Part shown: one piece after another, positions 1 through 20,989 of the stretch
Layout of the letters: every line of letters starts with the position of its first letter
Position numbering within the stretch: position 1 is the first letter of the stretch
DNA from: Tomocerus qinae
Lineage: Eukaryota > Arthropoda > Collembola > Entomobryomorpha > Tomoceridae
Direction: 5' to 3'
Assembly (NCBI GenBank): GCA_020055645.1
Contig: CM034546.1
Location: forward strand, 105,793,812-105,857,811
Length of the DNA: 64,000 nt
Position numbers and translations under genes: made by a program
Notes under the pieces: generated by a model
Databases searched by the model: none
What the model was told of the DNA's origin: nothing
Seen by the model: the letters and a program-made list of their open reading frames with translations, nothing else

Positions 1-2733
1 ATACTATCTATATGTGAAACCACGAAAACATGTAATAAATATACTTACGGACGAGTACTCCTTTTGTGACATATAATAACATTACAAAAGAAACATCTAA
101 AGATATCTGTTTATACTTGGTTAGTGTTTAGTTATTTAAATGAACTGCCTCGTATGTCGAATGTAGGTGTTTGCTATTTTTTGGCAGCTAACTGTCACAA
201 TTAGTTGTATTGACTAGTACACTGGTAATGAATTGTAGCATCTTTAATTAAGAATACATACTGTACATAGATACTGCTAGCATTTAGTTAGGTTTTGGAT
301 TTGAAAATCACAGACAAAAATGATTCACAGGAACAAGGATGTATCGTAGCGTAATTTTTTGCAAAAAAATAAAAATTGAATTGTTAAGTTGGAATTGACC
401 GTACGACAGATTACAGTACAAATGACAAAGTAAAGCTGGGAAACGATAACCTTCAAGTTGCTACGCCTGTTCAATCCTAATTGTATTTCGATAGAAGAAA
501 TGCAGAAGAAATTCAATTATTGTATTTTTATGTCACAGGTCACACTGCCTTTAAGGGAAATTCTGGTGAAAGTTTGAAAATGTATGATACCATTACAAAT
601 GCAGTAAATATTCATTTTTAGCTGTATATTTCATTTTCTTAGACTCAAGTGTTGCAGCGCAGTAGTTTCCAGGTTTTACTATGTAACTGTACTGTATACT
701 ATTTACGTACTGAAAAATTTAGTAATATTGTGTTAATTAGTTATACTGTTTATTATTTATTGTTATTACTAGATACAATTTATAGGGACCTAACCATTTT
801 ATTGTTACTTTTTATCTGTAGACTTACGAATTTACCTATGTTTATAGCTGTTTAGTCCATGCGGTTATTGTTTAAATGGAGTGTGCTCTGTCGTTTTTTA
901 GTAATAGCAAAATAAAAATGGTTTGTATCCCCAGAAGATTTTCTATTCACCAATTATTCTCATTTTGCCACAGACATATTATCTTACTGACTATTGAATT
1001 CCCTACCTGACCTGTAAATTAAGGTGAATGAATTCAAAAGTTGAGAAACACCCTTAACGGAGTTTTATATTTATAACTTCACCTTCGTATGACCCTCCTA
1101 GAGTAACCATTTAATATTTTAATTACACTTAATACATAATACAAATATTGTAAAGATTAAATAAACTCTAATAAGCTGCTTGCATTTTCATCCATTGATA
1201 AGAATAACATTTTTGGTAAATTCGTAGTCTAAATTCTAAAAGTTCGGTGTTGGTTTGGATTTATTGCTATGCTATCAAGATTTAGCTTGTTGAATGAAAG
1301 CAGACATGAGTCAAAAACGTCATAGCTTAATCAAAAGTCAAGGTGCATACTCAAATGGTAACAAATAAACATTTGTCATAACTTGATGATGCTAATCCCT
1401 ATTACTATCCAGAGATAAATCAACAGCGTATGGAGATGGTTGGATGTACATTTAGTTAGGATACGATATGATGGGCTGTTCTTGCATCAGATTACTGTAT
1501 ATACACAAAGAAGTGTTACAACTGACTCATACAATCACTTATGTTCATCTTGCAGCTAGTAGGGCTTCGTGTGATCTAATGCTTAGTGTTAGTCATACTT
1601 AGATGTACATGATGAAATTTCTACATGGAAATCAACGTGGCAATATTATGTGTCTCAACGTATCAGTCTGAATTAATATGGAAAACAATTTAGGGGAATA
1701 TGCATTATAAATAAGTGCTATATATAGTATCTGCTACATAAACATTTTTTGCAACGAAAAGTTTTACGCACATACTCATCCAGTCTGATAAGTTACTACT
1801 AAGCAAGTCTCTATCTCTGCCCTTCTACGTAGAATTCCCTAATACCATGTACTAAATGATAAGTAGGTATGATTATGCAAGCAAGTTTTATATTATGTAA
1901 GTATATGTGCTGATATTTCGTCTGCATATTTGCACAGTTCGCATGATTCCTATATGATCTACACAGATGTGTATTTTACATAATACAAACGAGTCAGCTG
2001 TCAGTGAAAGTGAATTCTAGCATTTGGAGTAAATATTTCTGTACTAAACTTCGAGTGACCAATATTTAGTTGACTGTTTAGTTGGAATGATTGTTTTTAA
2101 AACGTAATTGTATTTGTTTCTCCATTCATAATCAGTATTTTATATGAAATCCACTCGGAAAACACGAAAGAAAAGTGCTACACGTTTACATCACAAGTTT
2201 ACAAGGGCAAACACAGAGCGGTATTAGAGCAACAAAAACAAATGGGAAAAGAGATGAAAATATTATATAGACTATATAGTAGAACCGGGTGGGAGGAAAT
2301 TTGTTAACTAGTGTGTGTGACGTGACATCTTAGAGATCATGATTTACAAGCAATTAGTAAAACTGCTAGAAAATGAAATACTGCTGCTACAATATTTGTA
2401 CTGTAATTACTTCGTTTGAATTTCCATCATCATTAACTATAAAGTGAAGTTTTGACATAACTGCTCCTGTCTTTATAATGATGATACATTTCTATAGTTC
2501 AGCCTCTCCATATTTTTAAATACATTATTTTCTTCTCAGTGAAAGTATGAAATCAAGTTTGTTCAATTGATAATGGCATTGTTAGTTTGTTAATGGCATT
2601 GTAAATCAAAATATTTACAGTTCGTTCATAAATTGACCTGGTTTTACGATTATTTTTTACTTAATTGACGAATATACAGCAATTAGTTGATTTCCTATGC
2701 AATCTATGACTCAAGTGATTCAAGAATATCAAA
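1..2733. other. Intergenic sequence upstream of IRE1, no gene seen
   Basis: AT-rich sequence with only short open frames (under 70 codons) that resemble no protein I recognise and lack splice-linked partners. It must contain the IRE1 promoter and 5' UTR near its right end, but I see no clear TATA box or initiator that I could defend. The left end may also include the untranslated tail of a gene outside the window. Confidence 0.6.
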
Positions 2734-8804
<6,071 letters not shown>

Positions 8805-9345
8805 TAGTTGTAATATGCATTAGGTATACCACATAGTTGTATAATATATTGATGGCTTTACGACCGACGAGTCGTTAAAAAGTCATCATTCCTCTGGAAA
8901 GAGGAATTTTATTACTTAGACCAGATTCTCCTTCATTCCTGTTAATTTCCTTGTAAACACTGACAAGCATAGGCTTAGTAGTAGGACCATTTTAAGTATA
9001 AAGAACTATAGGTAGGTACTTTTAGATTTTATTGTCGTTATTGCAAAAATGGATTAATTTTAGTATATTTTACTGTGTATTTAGACGAGACGAGATGTAT
9101 TTTATTTGAACTGAAATTTTAAGTTTGTTCGATTTTATTCCATTTCACTAGCATGAAGTTGGACAAAAACCGAAAATCCAATGTATTTTACCAATAGCAA
9201 CCTTTTGTATAGTCCTTATTTGCATATGCCTCGATAGAAATGTTAGCATTTACTTTTCATTTACCTTTGACACTTGTACAAGATACACGAATATCAAATT
9301 CCTACTCGCTTACTCGGCTGTTCCTGTCTATAAACTCAATTAACA
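8805..9345. other. IRE1 3' UTR and CFAP184-like promoter interval
   Basis: Only 541 bp separate the IRE1 stop from the next start codon, so this stretch must hold the IRE1 3' UTR and the upstream region of the coiled-coil gene. I see no canonical AATAAA on the plus strand here, so the IRE1 polyadenylation site is not placed. Confidence 0.6.
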
Positions 9346-12144
9346 ATGTCCGAAGTAAATGTGAATGAAACTACAGTAAACTCAGAAGTGGAAATTGATA
9401 AAGATACTCATCATGATCATGGCGCTGAAGAAAAAGGAGACTCGAAATATATCGATACAGACGATGATGCTAATGTTGACGATGAAGACTATTTGTATCA
9501 GAATATGTCTGACGATGATGGCCGGAGTCCGGACTCTGGTAGTGGCGAAGAAGGGGAATCCGACGAAGGTAACCAGTTGTTTACATTTCACAATATTCGA
9601 TCAGTTTTTTGGGTACCATAAATTAATTTAGTTTGATTATTTACAGACGAGGATGGTGAATATGAGCATTCAGGTGACAATATCCCGGTCGAAGATGATG
9701 AGCTGATCAACTGTGATGAATTATATAACGATCTTGATAATGAAATCGTGGATGCTCGGCAAGTTTTGTTGGAAGAAGTAGAACTGGCAAGACAAAGCGC
9801 TGTGGAACGACGGGAGTTGAGGATAGAGAAAAAGAGAGAATTGATGAATACGTACATGATGTATCAAGAAATCATGAAAAGGATTAAGAAGGAGAGGGAC
9901 TATTTAGAAGATCATATTTATCAATTTTTGGCCCGAAGAGAGCTGACCATAAAAACGGAAAACAAAATGACGAAAGACAAAAAGAGTAGGGCTGAAAGGA
10001 AATTGGATTTGGAATGGAGCAAACGTCTAAAAGAGCATAGGCAAAAAATGGATATAAAAATTGCACGTAAGAAAATTAAAAAGGCGAAGGAAGGTTCTGA
10101 GAGAGATAGAAAGCGCAAGATGGACACGAAGTCTGAGGTGCCCCAAGAAGTGGAAGAAGAAGAAGATGAATTAGCCAGAGCTACTGATAGCCAACTTGGT
10201 GGAAAAGCGGTTGAAGTCATCGCCAAATCTGAGAGAAAGATGCATTTCAGCACCAGCGTACTGCTAAAGCAGGGAAAACCTGGGAAAAAGTCAAAAAAAA
10301 GAAAGAAAGATAAACGTAAAAATAAAGCGAAGGCGAAGCAAAGAAAAGCAGAAAGAGCCAAGGCAAGGGAAATCAAAGCAGCCGAAAAGAAAGAGAAAAA
10401 GGATCATAAAGGCTGTGGGAAGAAAAACCCCGTGGATAATCCTTATGCACGTCAAATGCAACTTCTAACTCATTTTGCCGTCCAAAGCGAACAGTCAAGT
10501 ATTAAAAATGCTAGAAGGATAGCCGAACACCAAGAAATGATACGTGCCAAACGAGAGGAAATTCTTGAAAAGAGGCGCACTGCTCGCAGAAATGAACGAG
10601 AGAGGAAAATTATCCTTCGAATTATGCGTTTTCTTTATCCAGAAGTCATGGCGAAAATCAAAAGCCAAAAGGGAGATGCTCCCGTCATGAGATTCGACAG
10701 AAAGAAACGATTGAAAGCTATTCAGGCTAAAAAGTTGAGAATCAAGAAAAGATTAGAGAAAGATCCAGAGCCTGCGAATTCCCGAAAGAAACGCGTGGAG
10801 GCGAAAATTGCCAAAATCCTTAAGAAAACCTTAGAAAAACGGTCCAAAGCTAATATAAATGTTGCTCAGGAAGAGTATGAAAAAGTTTTAAAGAGAATTT
10901 TGCAACTGAAGCTATTCTGGATCGAATGCGGAAAAGAAAATGAAGCAAAGTTAAACAAAATTTCGGTATGTTTCAAATAATTATTTTGTGGTAATGTTAA
11001 CTAAACTTTTAAAGCCTAGCTAATATTATACTCCCGTTTTTAAATACAGAAACGATCGGAGATATCCGAAGCAAAAAATAAACAATTGATGGATGAGCTT
11101 TTAACGAATCTTCGAGATATTAGTGAAAACTCTTTTTACTCGAGCAGTCTAAAAAGAATTCCGAAGTCAGAGACAAATCAGTTTTGCAACGAGATATTCA
11201 AGATGCACCAGAAAATGTTGGAGAGCTCCCTTAAACGACACAAACTAAGCAAAGCTGTCAAAGTTGCCAAAAGGCAGTTAAAAGAAACTCAGCCGAAGAA
11301 ACGAGGTCGTAATGATGTCCAGCTATTGTATGAGCAATTCAAAGCGGATAATCAAGTACTGGACGGAAAACTCAAGTCAAAAAATGAAACTCGGGATCGC
11401 ATGGAAGCCAAAATTTTGCAAGTGGTTGAATCATTGGCTCATTACAAAGAAAAAATAAAATTTGTTCAGGTTTGCTTTTTTCGAAAATTCTTTCAATTTT
11501 GTTTTATAGAAGATATTCCAAGTGTTTTCATGATTAAAAATTTTCAACAGGAGCGACTGGCGGTTTCAAGAAGTGGTTATGCAGAGCTAACTCAGAGTGT
11601 ATACAGAAGGAGGGATACATTAGCCAACATAATGCTGGATTATGTCGATACAAAAAAAAGTGAACGTGGTTTGAACGCTGAGTATGGAATTCTCCAGAGC
11701 TCAAGAATGCTCCAAGATCTCGATGATACCAGATTTCATTGTGAGAAGCTTCGGGATGAGGAACGAGATTTGCGACGTGAGCTTGCGAAAAGAGTACGTG
11801 AATTAAGCAACATCAAATATCAAATGGAAATTATGCAAGCAAAGGCAGAAGAAATCAAATCCTTAGCATTAAAGAAGGAAAAGGAGGAAGAGTTGGAAAG
11901 GTATAAACTAAAGATGCAAGAAGAAAGGGACAAAGCTGCCCGTAGGCACTTAATGATGCAAGCTCTTGACTCAGGACTAAAAGGTCAAACACATAAATCT
12001 TTATCTGTTGTACCAGAACCAAAGTCTAAAAGGTCAAATGTTTCCACTAAGTCTGATGGCCAAGAAGAGGAGGAGGAGTACTCGACGGTAGAAGAAATTG
12101 AAGATGAGGACTATTTGGAAACGTACTTTATGGATGACGAATAA
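9346..12144 (+). CDS. CFAP184/CCDC96-like coiled-coil axonemal protein, complete
   Basis: Four exons close in phase: 9346-9568, 9647-10965, 11050-11469, 11551-12144, giving 851 residues. The N-terminus is acidic (Asp/Glu-rich, about residues 1-100), followed by a long Lys/Arg/Glu-rich helical region and a C-terminal coiled coil. The segment from about residue 604 (LLYEQFKADNQ) through AHYKEKIKFVQ and RRDTLANIML matches the pattern of the DUF4201-type domain shared by CCDC96/CFAP184 and CCDC113/CFAP263: a (F/Y)EQ(L/F)K-x-N start, KEK(I/L)xFVQ in the middle, and a trailing (L/R)xDLDD-like stretch. In ciliates and vertebrates these proteins sit on axonemes near the nexin-dynein regulatory complex and radial spoke 3; in an arthropod the likely site is the sperm flagellum or chordotonal cilia. 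CFAP184 is preferred over CFAP263 because of the acidic N-terminus. It is longer than human CCDC96, mainly through the basic middle region. The last intron (81 bp) is stop-free and in frame. Confidence 0.75.
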
Positions 12145-12473
12145 TATTTACGAGAGTAATGAAAAACTGTGATTACAATCCACCAAGTGCATATTTCGGC
12201 TTTTGCAGTGATTGGGCAAGAAAACGAATAATCATATGCTATTTTAATTAAGTCAATAAGAATTCCATTTCCTAAAACTTGTGTCCCTATCTTTTAGAAC
12301 ATTTTTACAATATTACAATGCAGTAATACCATATCTACAATAGCACAATTGTCTCAAGCAATGTTTTATTGGGGTTTTATTAATTTCAAACTTTTAAACT
12401 TTTTTAACATATGAAAATACATTATAGGTGAAGTGTATCACATTTACAAGATCACATTTTCGCAATTTTGCAC

Positions 12474-12486
12474 AATAAACAATAAA
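12474..12486 (+). terminator. Candidate poly(A) signals of the CFAP184-like gene
   Basis: Two AATAAA hexamers (12474-12479 and 12481-12486) lie about 330 bp after the stop codon in AT-rich sequence. They are the first canonical signals after the gene. Confidence 0.45.
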
Positions 12487-15400
12487 TAAGATGCGTTATA
12501 TGTAGTATTGAGGGGTATTATTTAGGCATTATCTCAAATTATGAAATTAATATTATAAAAGCTTTTAAATAGAGATACTATATTATATTGTAGGCTGTAA
12601 TTTAGAATCTTTAGAAAAGATTCCTTCTACTACTACTATAAGTCGTTTTTTGAGTAAACTCGATAGAAATTATTAAAAATGTAAAAATACAATGATATAT
12701 ACTAACCTATGTGTGATTTTATAATATAAGAAAGTGTTTAATGCGCACATAATGAAATCTTGTTACCTGATACAATGTCATCTCTTCATAGAATAATTAC
12801 GTATAGATAATAGGATAGGAATGATAATGACATACAAGTACGTGATCTATGTACGGTATTTTAGCCTTTTGTATAATCCCATGATTTCTTAAGTGCGCTT
12901 GCATAAATATATCACTTTCTTGTTGTGTTATACTATTTAGAAGAATAACATCAATAATTTAGGATATCATTAACATTTCTCTATGCGTACTTAAGCTTGT
13001 TTCATATTATGAAGATACTATATAATAGTTGTTGTTTATAATAATAATTGTTGTTTATAATAATAGTTGTTTATGGTTTATTATGGAATTCAATTGTTTG
13101 TTCAAGCAGTTGATTTATGTTAGATTATTGTTACTCATAAACATAAATGTATATGAAAACTAGCATTATTTTATGACGATGGGGCCAGGGGCCTATATAT
13201 GGTTAAACGAAGTTAGATAAATGTCCTTTGTCCATTCAGTATTAGTTAGACTTAATTAGAAGTAGGTAATTAAATATATTGTGAATGTGCTAATGAACTA
13301 ATAAAGCAAAACAAATTAAGTACTAATCAATTGAAGTGAAAAGTCTGGCTACACTTTATTATTATTAATTTGAATTATACTAAATTGTATTAATGTTGGT
13401 TAATCGTCGGTGCATATGCTTTAATTACATCCGAGAGTAAACAGGACATGTGTTTATAGATTCATTTAGGATAGACTATGAAAGCTTATCATTCTGAAAC
13501 GAGTAATAAGCAGAAAGCAATAGAGGTAAACAAGTAAAGCCAGTCAAGAAGGGAATTTTACCTTATCCCATGTTTAAGTGGATTCATTTTGCAATTTTTA
13601 ATTTGTAGGTTACCGTACCGCAGCAAGGTCCTAAATAATGTCCAAGTACATTAAATACAAAGTATGAAGTCTATGTGATGTCCCATAATTGCGAAAATCA
13701 ATGAAAGTAATGCGCAGTTATATACAGTAGTAATACCAGTAAGCAGCTTATCTTCTACAAATAGAGACTCTAACTATAGTGTTAGTGATAAACTTCACCA
13801 AGATAAGCATTTTTATGGACTATCTGAAATGTAAATGAATTTAATTATAAACCTTTTGCAGTTTGAGTTGTAATGCAGGCAGTGGATAAACAAATTCATC
13901 GTTGTTACTCATTCCATGTTTAGCACGAAAATGTGCAGAGCTCTCCAGATTATATACTTATACCCACACCAATTAAATGCAATCCTGCCATTACAGTGTC
14001 TGCCAAAAAAAACTACTTAAGAAGGTTTCCAATTAAATCCTTTCTTACATACTATGTCCATAGACAAATCGATGTAAATGCTATTAGGTTGTACTTTGTT
14101 ACTTATCAGTGTAAATGAATGAGCAATTATTATACCTATTTTTAAAAAGTACCTGACCTATAGCACTGTAAGTACAGTGAAGAGTCACAGGGTAAAATAA
14201 TATACAAAATCACCTCATCTAAATTCGCTTATGTGTATAACCCAAAGAATTTATACTAGGTACAGTCACAGCATCATCCGATTCAACTAATTAATCAAAA
14301 AGTGGCAGGTAAAGAATAAAATAGTAAACAATTGCTAAAATGTCTAAATAGAGATTTAGCACTTCTTGCCATTATATATGCTCCAAAATGCGTCTTACCC
14401 TTAAAAGCGATAATAGAAAACATCAATGTCCACATTCTCCTAGGACAGAGTTAGTGTTAGGTTCTTTTCTATTACATTATGCATAATATAGCTAATGAAA
14501 ATGTGCTTACAAATTGCACTATGCTAGTTAGAAAAATATCGTATTGCCAGTATCGATTGTAGGAGGACGTGCACATAATTATATGATCGTTTTTATCTTA
14601 TGAATCTTGCACCGGTTGGATATTCGGGTGCATCAAAGCAATTAGGCTAATAATGGTTTGCCCTGGCATTATGCACGATCATTATCATTTATTATTCGTC
14701 TGCATGCATTAAGATAATCGGAGTGATGGGAAACGGCAAGGATTGATAAGTGAATGTGCCTCGAATCCTCAACTCTAGAATTGAAACTCAATCTTTATTA
14801 AACGGTCATATAAAATCAGCACTCAAAGCTCTTCCTGCATAGTGCATAGATGAATAAAGAAATGAAAACGACTAAAAGCTCAATGTGGTCTGTTTGTAGT
14901 AACATTATCATTGTCAGCTTTATAAAAGTTTCTTGTTATTATTGGTTCCTTACCATTTTACGCGTATTCACTTTAGTAAGTAGCGCTTGGCATTCTCAGA
15001 ATTGCAGAACCTTATTATACCATTTTCGTTGCGAATTCTGCAAACTTCTTTTCCTACTACTACTAGTATAGCATCTGCTGTTTGTTTTTATTGCATGTGC
15101 CGGATGCAGCCCAAATGAACCCATTTCTGGTTTTTGCATGTGGCACTAGCTCCTCTACCTTCTATACCCATTAAAAGTAAAACGCACTCAGAGGGCATGG
15201 AAAGACTTATGTAGCTAATACCTCACCTTATTTAGCAATCTCCCAACTGTCTGCCTATCTGTAGGTTAGTCAGACAAGGGCAATATTCGCACACATATTT
15301 TCAACCTTACACAAACAATATTCAAAGCTCGCTACTTGATACACAGAGTTACAAAGAAATTACTCATTCCATTCAAGTCTTGTTGTTACAAAAGCCCCAC

Positions 15401-18400
15401 AGCATATTAGTCTATGTCAAATTACTCATATCAAATCATAATATTACTATCAAAGAAATTGTAATCATTTCACTGTAAGTCCAAAAGTATAGATGCCACA
15501 ATCTGAAATGGTTGATGTACCTATACATAATATTTAAATCAAATGCTGACATATCTCGGCCACTTTTGTTTGAGTAAATGAAATCAATGTGCTAATTACA
15601 GTAGTAAGTATTAACTATGTATCAGAGTTGTGAAGATTTTGTGGTAAATACTCATTAACAGCTTCGGTTTTGTATAATATCCAAAATGTACTTGGCTTGT
15701 GGACATTTTAATTTTGTTCCTAAATTGTGTCATCATCCGTTGTATTAGTCAAGGCTGTTTAGCTATAATTGAATTTTGTGGTTTACTTTATCAATACCTA
15801 TCTAAATATGTAATGGTGTTTGTTATTTGATTCAATCCCAGCTTCACATTGGAATCTATGCACATAATTTATTTTTGGCAGCGAGGATTTTGTAGGATGA
15901 TCTGGTGGGGTTAGCTCAATGCTTTAATCTAATCAATTCTGCTAGTGATTGATTGGTTTTATTTGTTTATTTCACTAAAGGCCGTTTTGAATCTTGATTC
16001 AGTTATCCATGTCTTTTTATTTATATACCTATACGTATATAGTAAATGTTACCTGGAAAAGATAATTTATAAATACTTCTATCCGGACTTATCAGGGCTT
16101 GTACCAGTACACTAATTCCAGCTAATACGATCTGTACATTTCTGCAAATATTATTATCATTTCATTATCGCATTTTCATTATCAATTAGCTTTTAAGGGT
16201 ATTCGCATATAAATTGAGAATATTAATGAATTGGAGATAATATTATGATTAGCGCTTCAAATCTGTAGTTATAAATGTTATTGTGGTTATAGCATTATAT
16301 ATCCCAATTGCAACAAAGGAGAGCTCATTGGTTATAGTACTTCATTTTTTTGACTACAGATGTACTGAATAACAAGTAAACCAATGCTTCACAACATTTC
16401 CAGACATCCTATAAAATTGATATCTTTGTTAAGACAGAACAATGAGAGTTGGTTGAATTGGACAGTCTACCTTGAGTCTACTTCTACCTGGATCGTTATC
16501 TCGTTTAATATTACAAATCCAACTCTTGTAATTCAATTTATTAATTACCTACATAAGGTCACTCCCATAGTCTGTGTACGCGGTAATGTCTACAACATTG
16601 GCACCAACATATCACTATTACTGTCATTTTACATACACAATTGCAATACTCATGTTCATGGTGGTAAATATTACAAGTATAGAAATGTACTCTGAAAATG
16701 TTTGTGTAAATTGATAATATGTAGTAATAGGGGAATGTCATGAATTTCTTGGACTATGGGTTTTCCATACATACATTAGGAAAGGGTAGCAATTTGATAG
16801 AATTAGGGTAGCAGTGTCAATGCATATACTTATACCAAAATATATAAGAGATATACCTATCAGGTTACAATTTATAAATATGGCAACAGGTGACTATACA
16901 TGTCTTCCTTTTAAGAGGTGATAGATTATATGAAATACGCCACACCTTTAGCACTAACTTTAAACACTGGAAAACAAACCATGCGAATTGATATTATAGT
17001 GCTAAATAGTATATCTAAATCACGATCTATGTAAGCAAAAAGATGTGTTTGCAAATATGTAGCGTTATAGGTATAGAAAGATGAGAGTGCTAAGTATAGA
17101 TATTAGTTTCATAGTAAGTAATAAATAAATAATGACATCAGATTTACATAACCACGACAGTACATCCAACATCATAGACAGACACAATTACACATCACGA
17201 ACATCAACAACAGACAGGAACACAACTTAACATAATGCAAACTTTTGCACACGTTCTTCATAATGTTAAATAAACAAGATACGAGCAGAACTACATTAAC
17301 TGCTACTACTTACCTTAACATCAAAGGCAGCATTGAAAATTGAACTAGACCTGAAGCTCGTGTATACAGATATAGACTTGGAATATAGATAGATACACGA
17401 AAGATATTTCCCTGGAAGAGTTGAATTTATATTTCAGAAGGTTGGAGCAACTTTAGAAAAGTTGTCAGATAACTATAGCTGAGATAGGTAACCTTAAACT
17501 AATGGACAAAGCACTCTAAAATTCGTTACTACTAACTATATGTACATACTTAACTTGCTATTAACAACCAAATGCATACACACTTGTATTTACACATCCC
17601 TTTGTCTACCAACCTTTATGCTAGGATGAGTAACTATTATAACTCTTAAGTAGTAGATACTTTGACTTCATGACAAGATACCATGACCATATCTATTATT
17701 AATACTTATATACCTATCTAACATACCTAAAACTAAATGCAATTAAATCTCAATTTATACAACACCATCTTCCCGACTCAAACTAACGAACATGTACCTT
17801 AAAAACCAGAAAAGAAAAGCTAGCAAGTGAAAATTTTTTAAATTGTGAGTGAAAAGCGAAAAAATACATTTTTCGACTATCTTCCTATCTTTACCATCAC
17901 GGTGCATACTGCCTTTGTTTGTAGTTTTGTGTCCGTTGTGCAATTCACATAATCTATGTTACAGTAGCAGAGATACTAAGCAAGAGAATTAGAAATTGCT
18001 TAATTTATACTTAAAGTATTGTTTTTATTTTTATGATGCACTTTTCTTTAGAAGAGGCTATTAGGTAATAATTGCCAGGTCGTTGGATATCTCTTCGGTT
18101 CTTTTAACAAGTATCATTCTTTAGAAAGAATCAAGTGAATTATCAACTATTGTGGGAATAGTCCTTTAGATCAATTATATTTAATTGGTGCCAATAATTA
18201 TACCCATGTGTATTATATTATTATTGTAATGCAAAACGTTGGTAGCAAGTACTGTAATTTTGGTAGAAGCATGCAGTATAGTTATTAAGTATAATAAACT
18301 ATAAAGCCCAAGTAGAGCTATTTGTCCAAATGGATAAGATAACTCTGTGCTAATTTAACGTAGCCACTTGGTGTTTGTCTTGAGACAGTTTGTATCTTTT

Positions 18401-20819
18401 TGTCCGTCTAGTCAATGGTTTACTTGTTTAATCTATAAACAACAAAGTTTGCAAATATTATAAGGATATAAGTAGTATTACTGCAGACTGCAGCATGTGC
18501 AGAATCGCACAAATCCTGCATACATTTGATTAGGATCACAAACTGGTTACTCATAGTACATACACGGATCTATACTCCATGACATAGAGAGAGAGTAGTA
18601 GTAAGTATTCCAGTCTCTGGGTCCAGTCGAGAAAATCATGCAGTCGACCACGCCACGACGAATAGATAAGGATTCACTAGGAAAATAACGTGATGTAAAT
18701 GTAATGCGATGTATTCGTAAATAGGAGTACTCGAATGCTAATACATGTGGTAGTTCCTACATATACTACGCTACATTTATAATGACTATATAATCCAAAT
18801 AATATAATGCACGAGCCATATACTTTTATGTTTTGTTCGTTGAAGCAAAGAGTTACTTGCTCTTTCTTTCCATCTTTTTACTACACTCAACTATATTCAC
18901 GCTCGCTTTATTCATATAGTAAAAAAACAGTAATTTTTATAAGCTGACAATCCAAAGAGAGTCTAAGACTGATTACTCTATATCTATGGACTGTTGTAGA
19001 CCGTGGAGAGAGAGAGAATAGTTTCTCCGATAAAACAGGTCTGTTCTAAGGTCCATTATCTGTATAACTACACTATGCTATCTTTTGTAATTACTGTACA
19101 CATACATAGTCCAGTGATCGGTACAATAATGCATGATTCAGTCTAATACTTGGTACTATGTACCTAATTAAGTCTATGCTCTTAGGTACTTGTCTTCAAA
19201 CAACCACCACCCAGAAGATGTACTTTAGTGCATATAGGTACTTATATACTGGTACCTATCAAAAATCTAGTTTGGCTTGTTATCAGTACCTCACCTTAAA
19301 TAGACTCACCCTATCTCATTCTATATTATGCACCTGGTAAAGGTAAGGAAATACAAATCAAGATTGACTCAAGCTATTGAGTTTCAAAATAGCTTTAGCT
19401 ACACAATAATATTATTAGTATGCTTAAAATTTGGTTTAGCTAGTACTAACACCAGAAATAAGTCCATTTTACTGAATTTATACATTAATACTCTGTGACA
19501 AGGGCAAGTGTGTAATTATAGTTGTCGGTGAGTCTGCTTAGTTAGCAGCTTTGAAGATGATAAGTTGGATGCATGTTGGAATGATAATAGTGGTGTGGAG
19601 ACACAAGGAATGAGCGTGAGTGTAACATACATATGTATTAGCAATAATGGTGATGTTGATGTTTCTTACATCACCAACAGTAATAGTGAAAACAAATCTT
19701 CCCAGTAATTGGGTTACAGTACTATGAAAATTAATGCAATATGTATCTTAATTAGTAGAGTAGTAACATTCAAAGATACCTCATCAAGTCATCGTTGAAG
19801 ACATTGTTATTATATATGGTTGTTATTTGCAAGCTTTAGAGTTCTGAGAAGCACAAACTCAATTAGTATATCTAGCATGGATACCTTTACTTCAAGATGT
19901 ACCTAAATGGCAGTAATTAAATCAAGTAATGACTTGTAATTGGTTAATACATCACTCTAGTGAAATTAACCTCTCTAGACTAATAAACTTTTCTGGTAAT
20001 GGAAACCAATCTGCCATCATTACAGTATTAGAAAGCTTTAAAACATTTATATTATGTTTCAATTTTAAGTCTGTATTAATTAATGAAGGTATGTTTATTA
20101 TTTACTTACAATATTATTTTTAGGTGTATACAATCTTTGGCTAGTTACAAATACGTCCTAATTCTTCAGACGTTCCTGAAATCTTTGTACTTTGTACTAT
20201 CTTATGAAGGAACAGTAAATACTTGACTATATGAACTATTATTCAAGCAAAAAGCATATGCTTGTATAGAGGCATCGCGCATCCGTTGTTGCGGACTGCT
20301 TTGGTTATAATTAAATAATATGTGTCATTTGTTTAGTAGAATCCAGGAGCCCAAGCGCGAAACTGTATTTGTTAGTGTAGGATTAGTATGGGGTCTGTTC
20401 ACAATGGAACGTTTGAATATAATAGTGAAATGAGGAGATGATAAGTATACGCATTATAAGGTTTGCAGATTTAAACATATGTGTTTACGCTGCTATTGTT
20501 ATGTACACACGTTTTGCACATGCGGATAGTTGTTCCTCAAGTTCTTTTATATAATTTAATGGTACTGTATTCAAGTGGTTTGTATTTGTAGTAGACTGAT
20601 GTTATGAAAAGAGAAGCAGGAAAGAAAAGAGTTGATGGCCCATTGTTGAATATATGTGGAGTGGTTTTATTCCAACGTCTACCTACTACCTACTCTTCTC
20701 CTTGTCTCAGTGCAAAAAGTTTAGCCATTGTATATCAGTGTGTCGTGTCTGGCTAACATTTCGTTCAGGTATAACTGACTTTACTATTAATACTATAATT
20801 GTAATTCTGCTTTGATGTG
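12487..20819. other. Long intergenic stretch, no gene seen
   Basis: About 8 kb of AT-rich sequence. Open frames do not exceed about 103 codons (16384-16695) and none resembles a known protein or chains by splice phase. It contains a short tandem repeat at 13022-13075 and scattered purine runs such as GAGAGAGAG near 18590 and 19010. No tRNA or other RNA gene was recognised. Confidence 0.6.
13022..13075. repeat. Short AT-rich tandem repeat, 19-bp unit
   Basis: A unit of the form ATAATAGTTGTTGTTTATA is repeated almost three times, with one substitution in the second copy and a 3-bp deletion in the third. Minisatellite-like; no function inferred. Confidence 0.7.
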
Positions 20820-20989
20820 TACAGGGTGGCGCAAAATGATGTATACATGAACTTTGACCTTTAATAACTGACGATCGGTTGAGTGTATTGCAATGATATG
20901 CATACCATGTGAAAAAGCATACGTTTTTTAGTGAGATTTCTGAATTTGAAGACCCTCCGTCTCCAGGCACCGTCGTAATCGGTCCAGCA

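Noticed and set aside
16384-16695. 103-codon open frame in the gene desert
   Set aside because: No similarity to anything I recognise and no splice-linked continuation; frames of this length are expected by chance in a window of this size.
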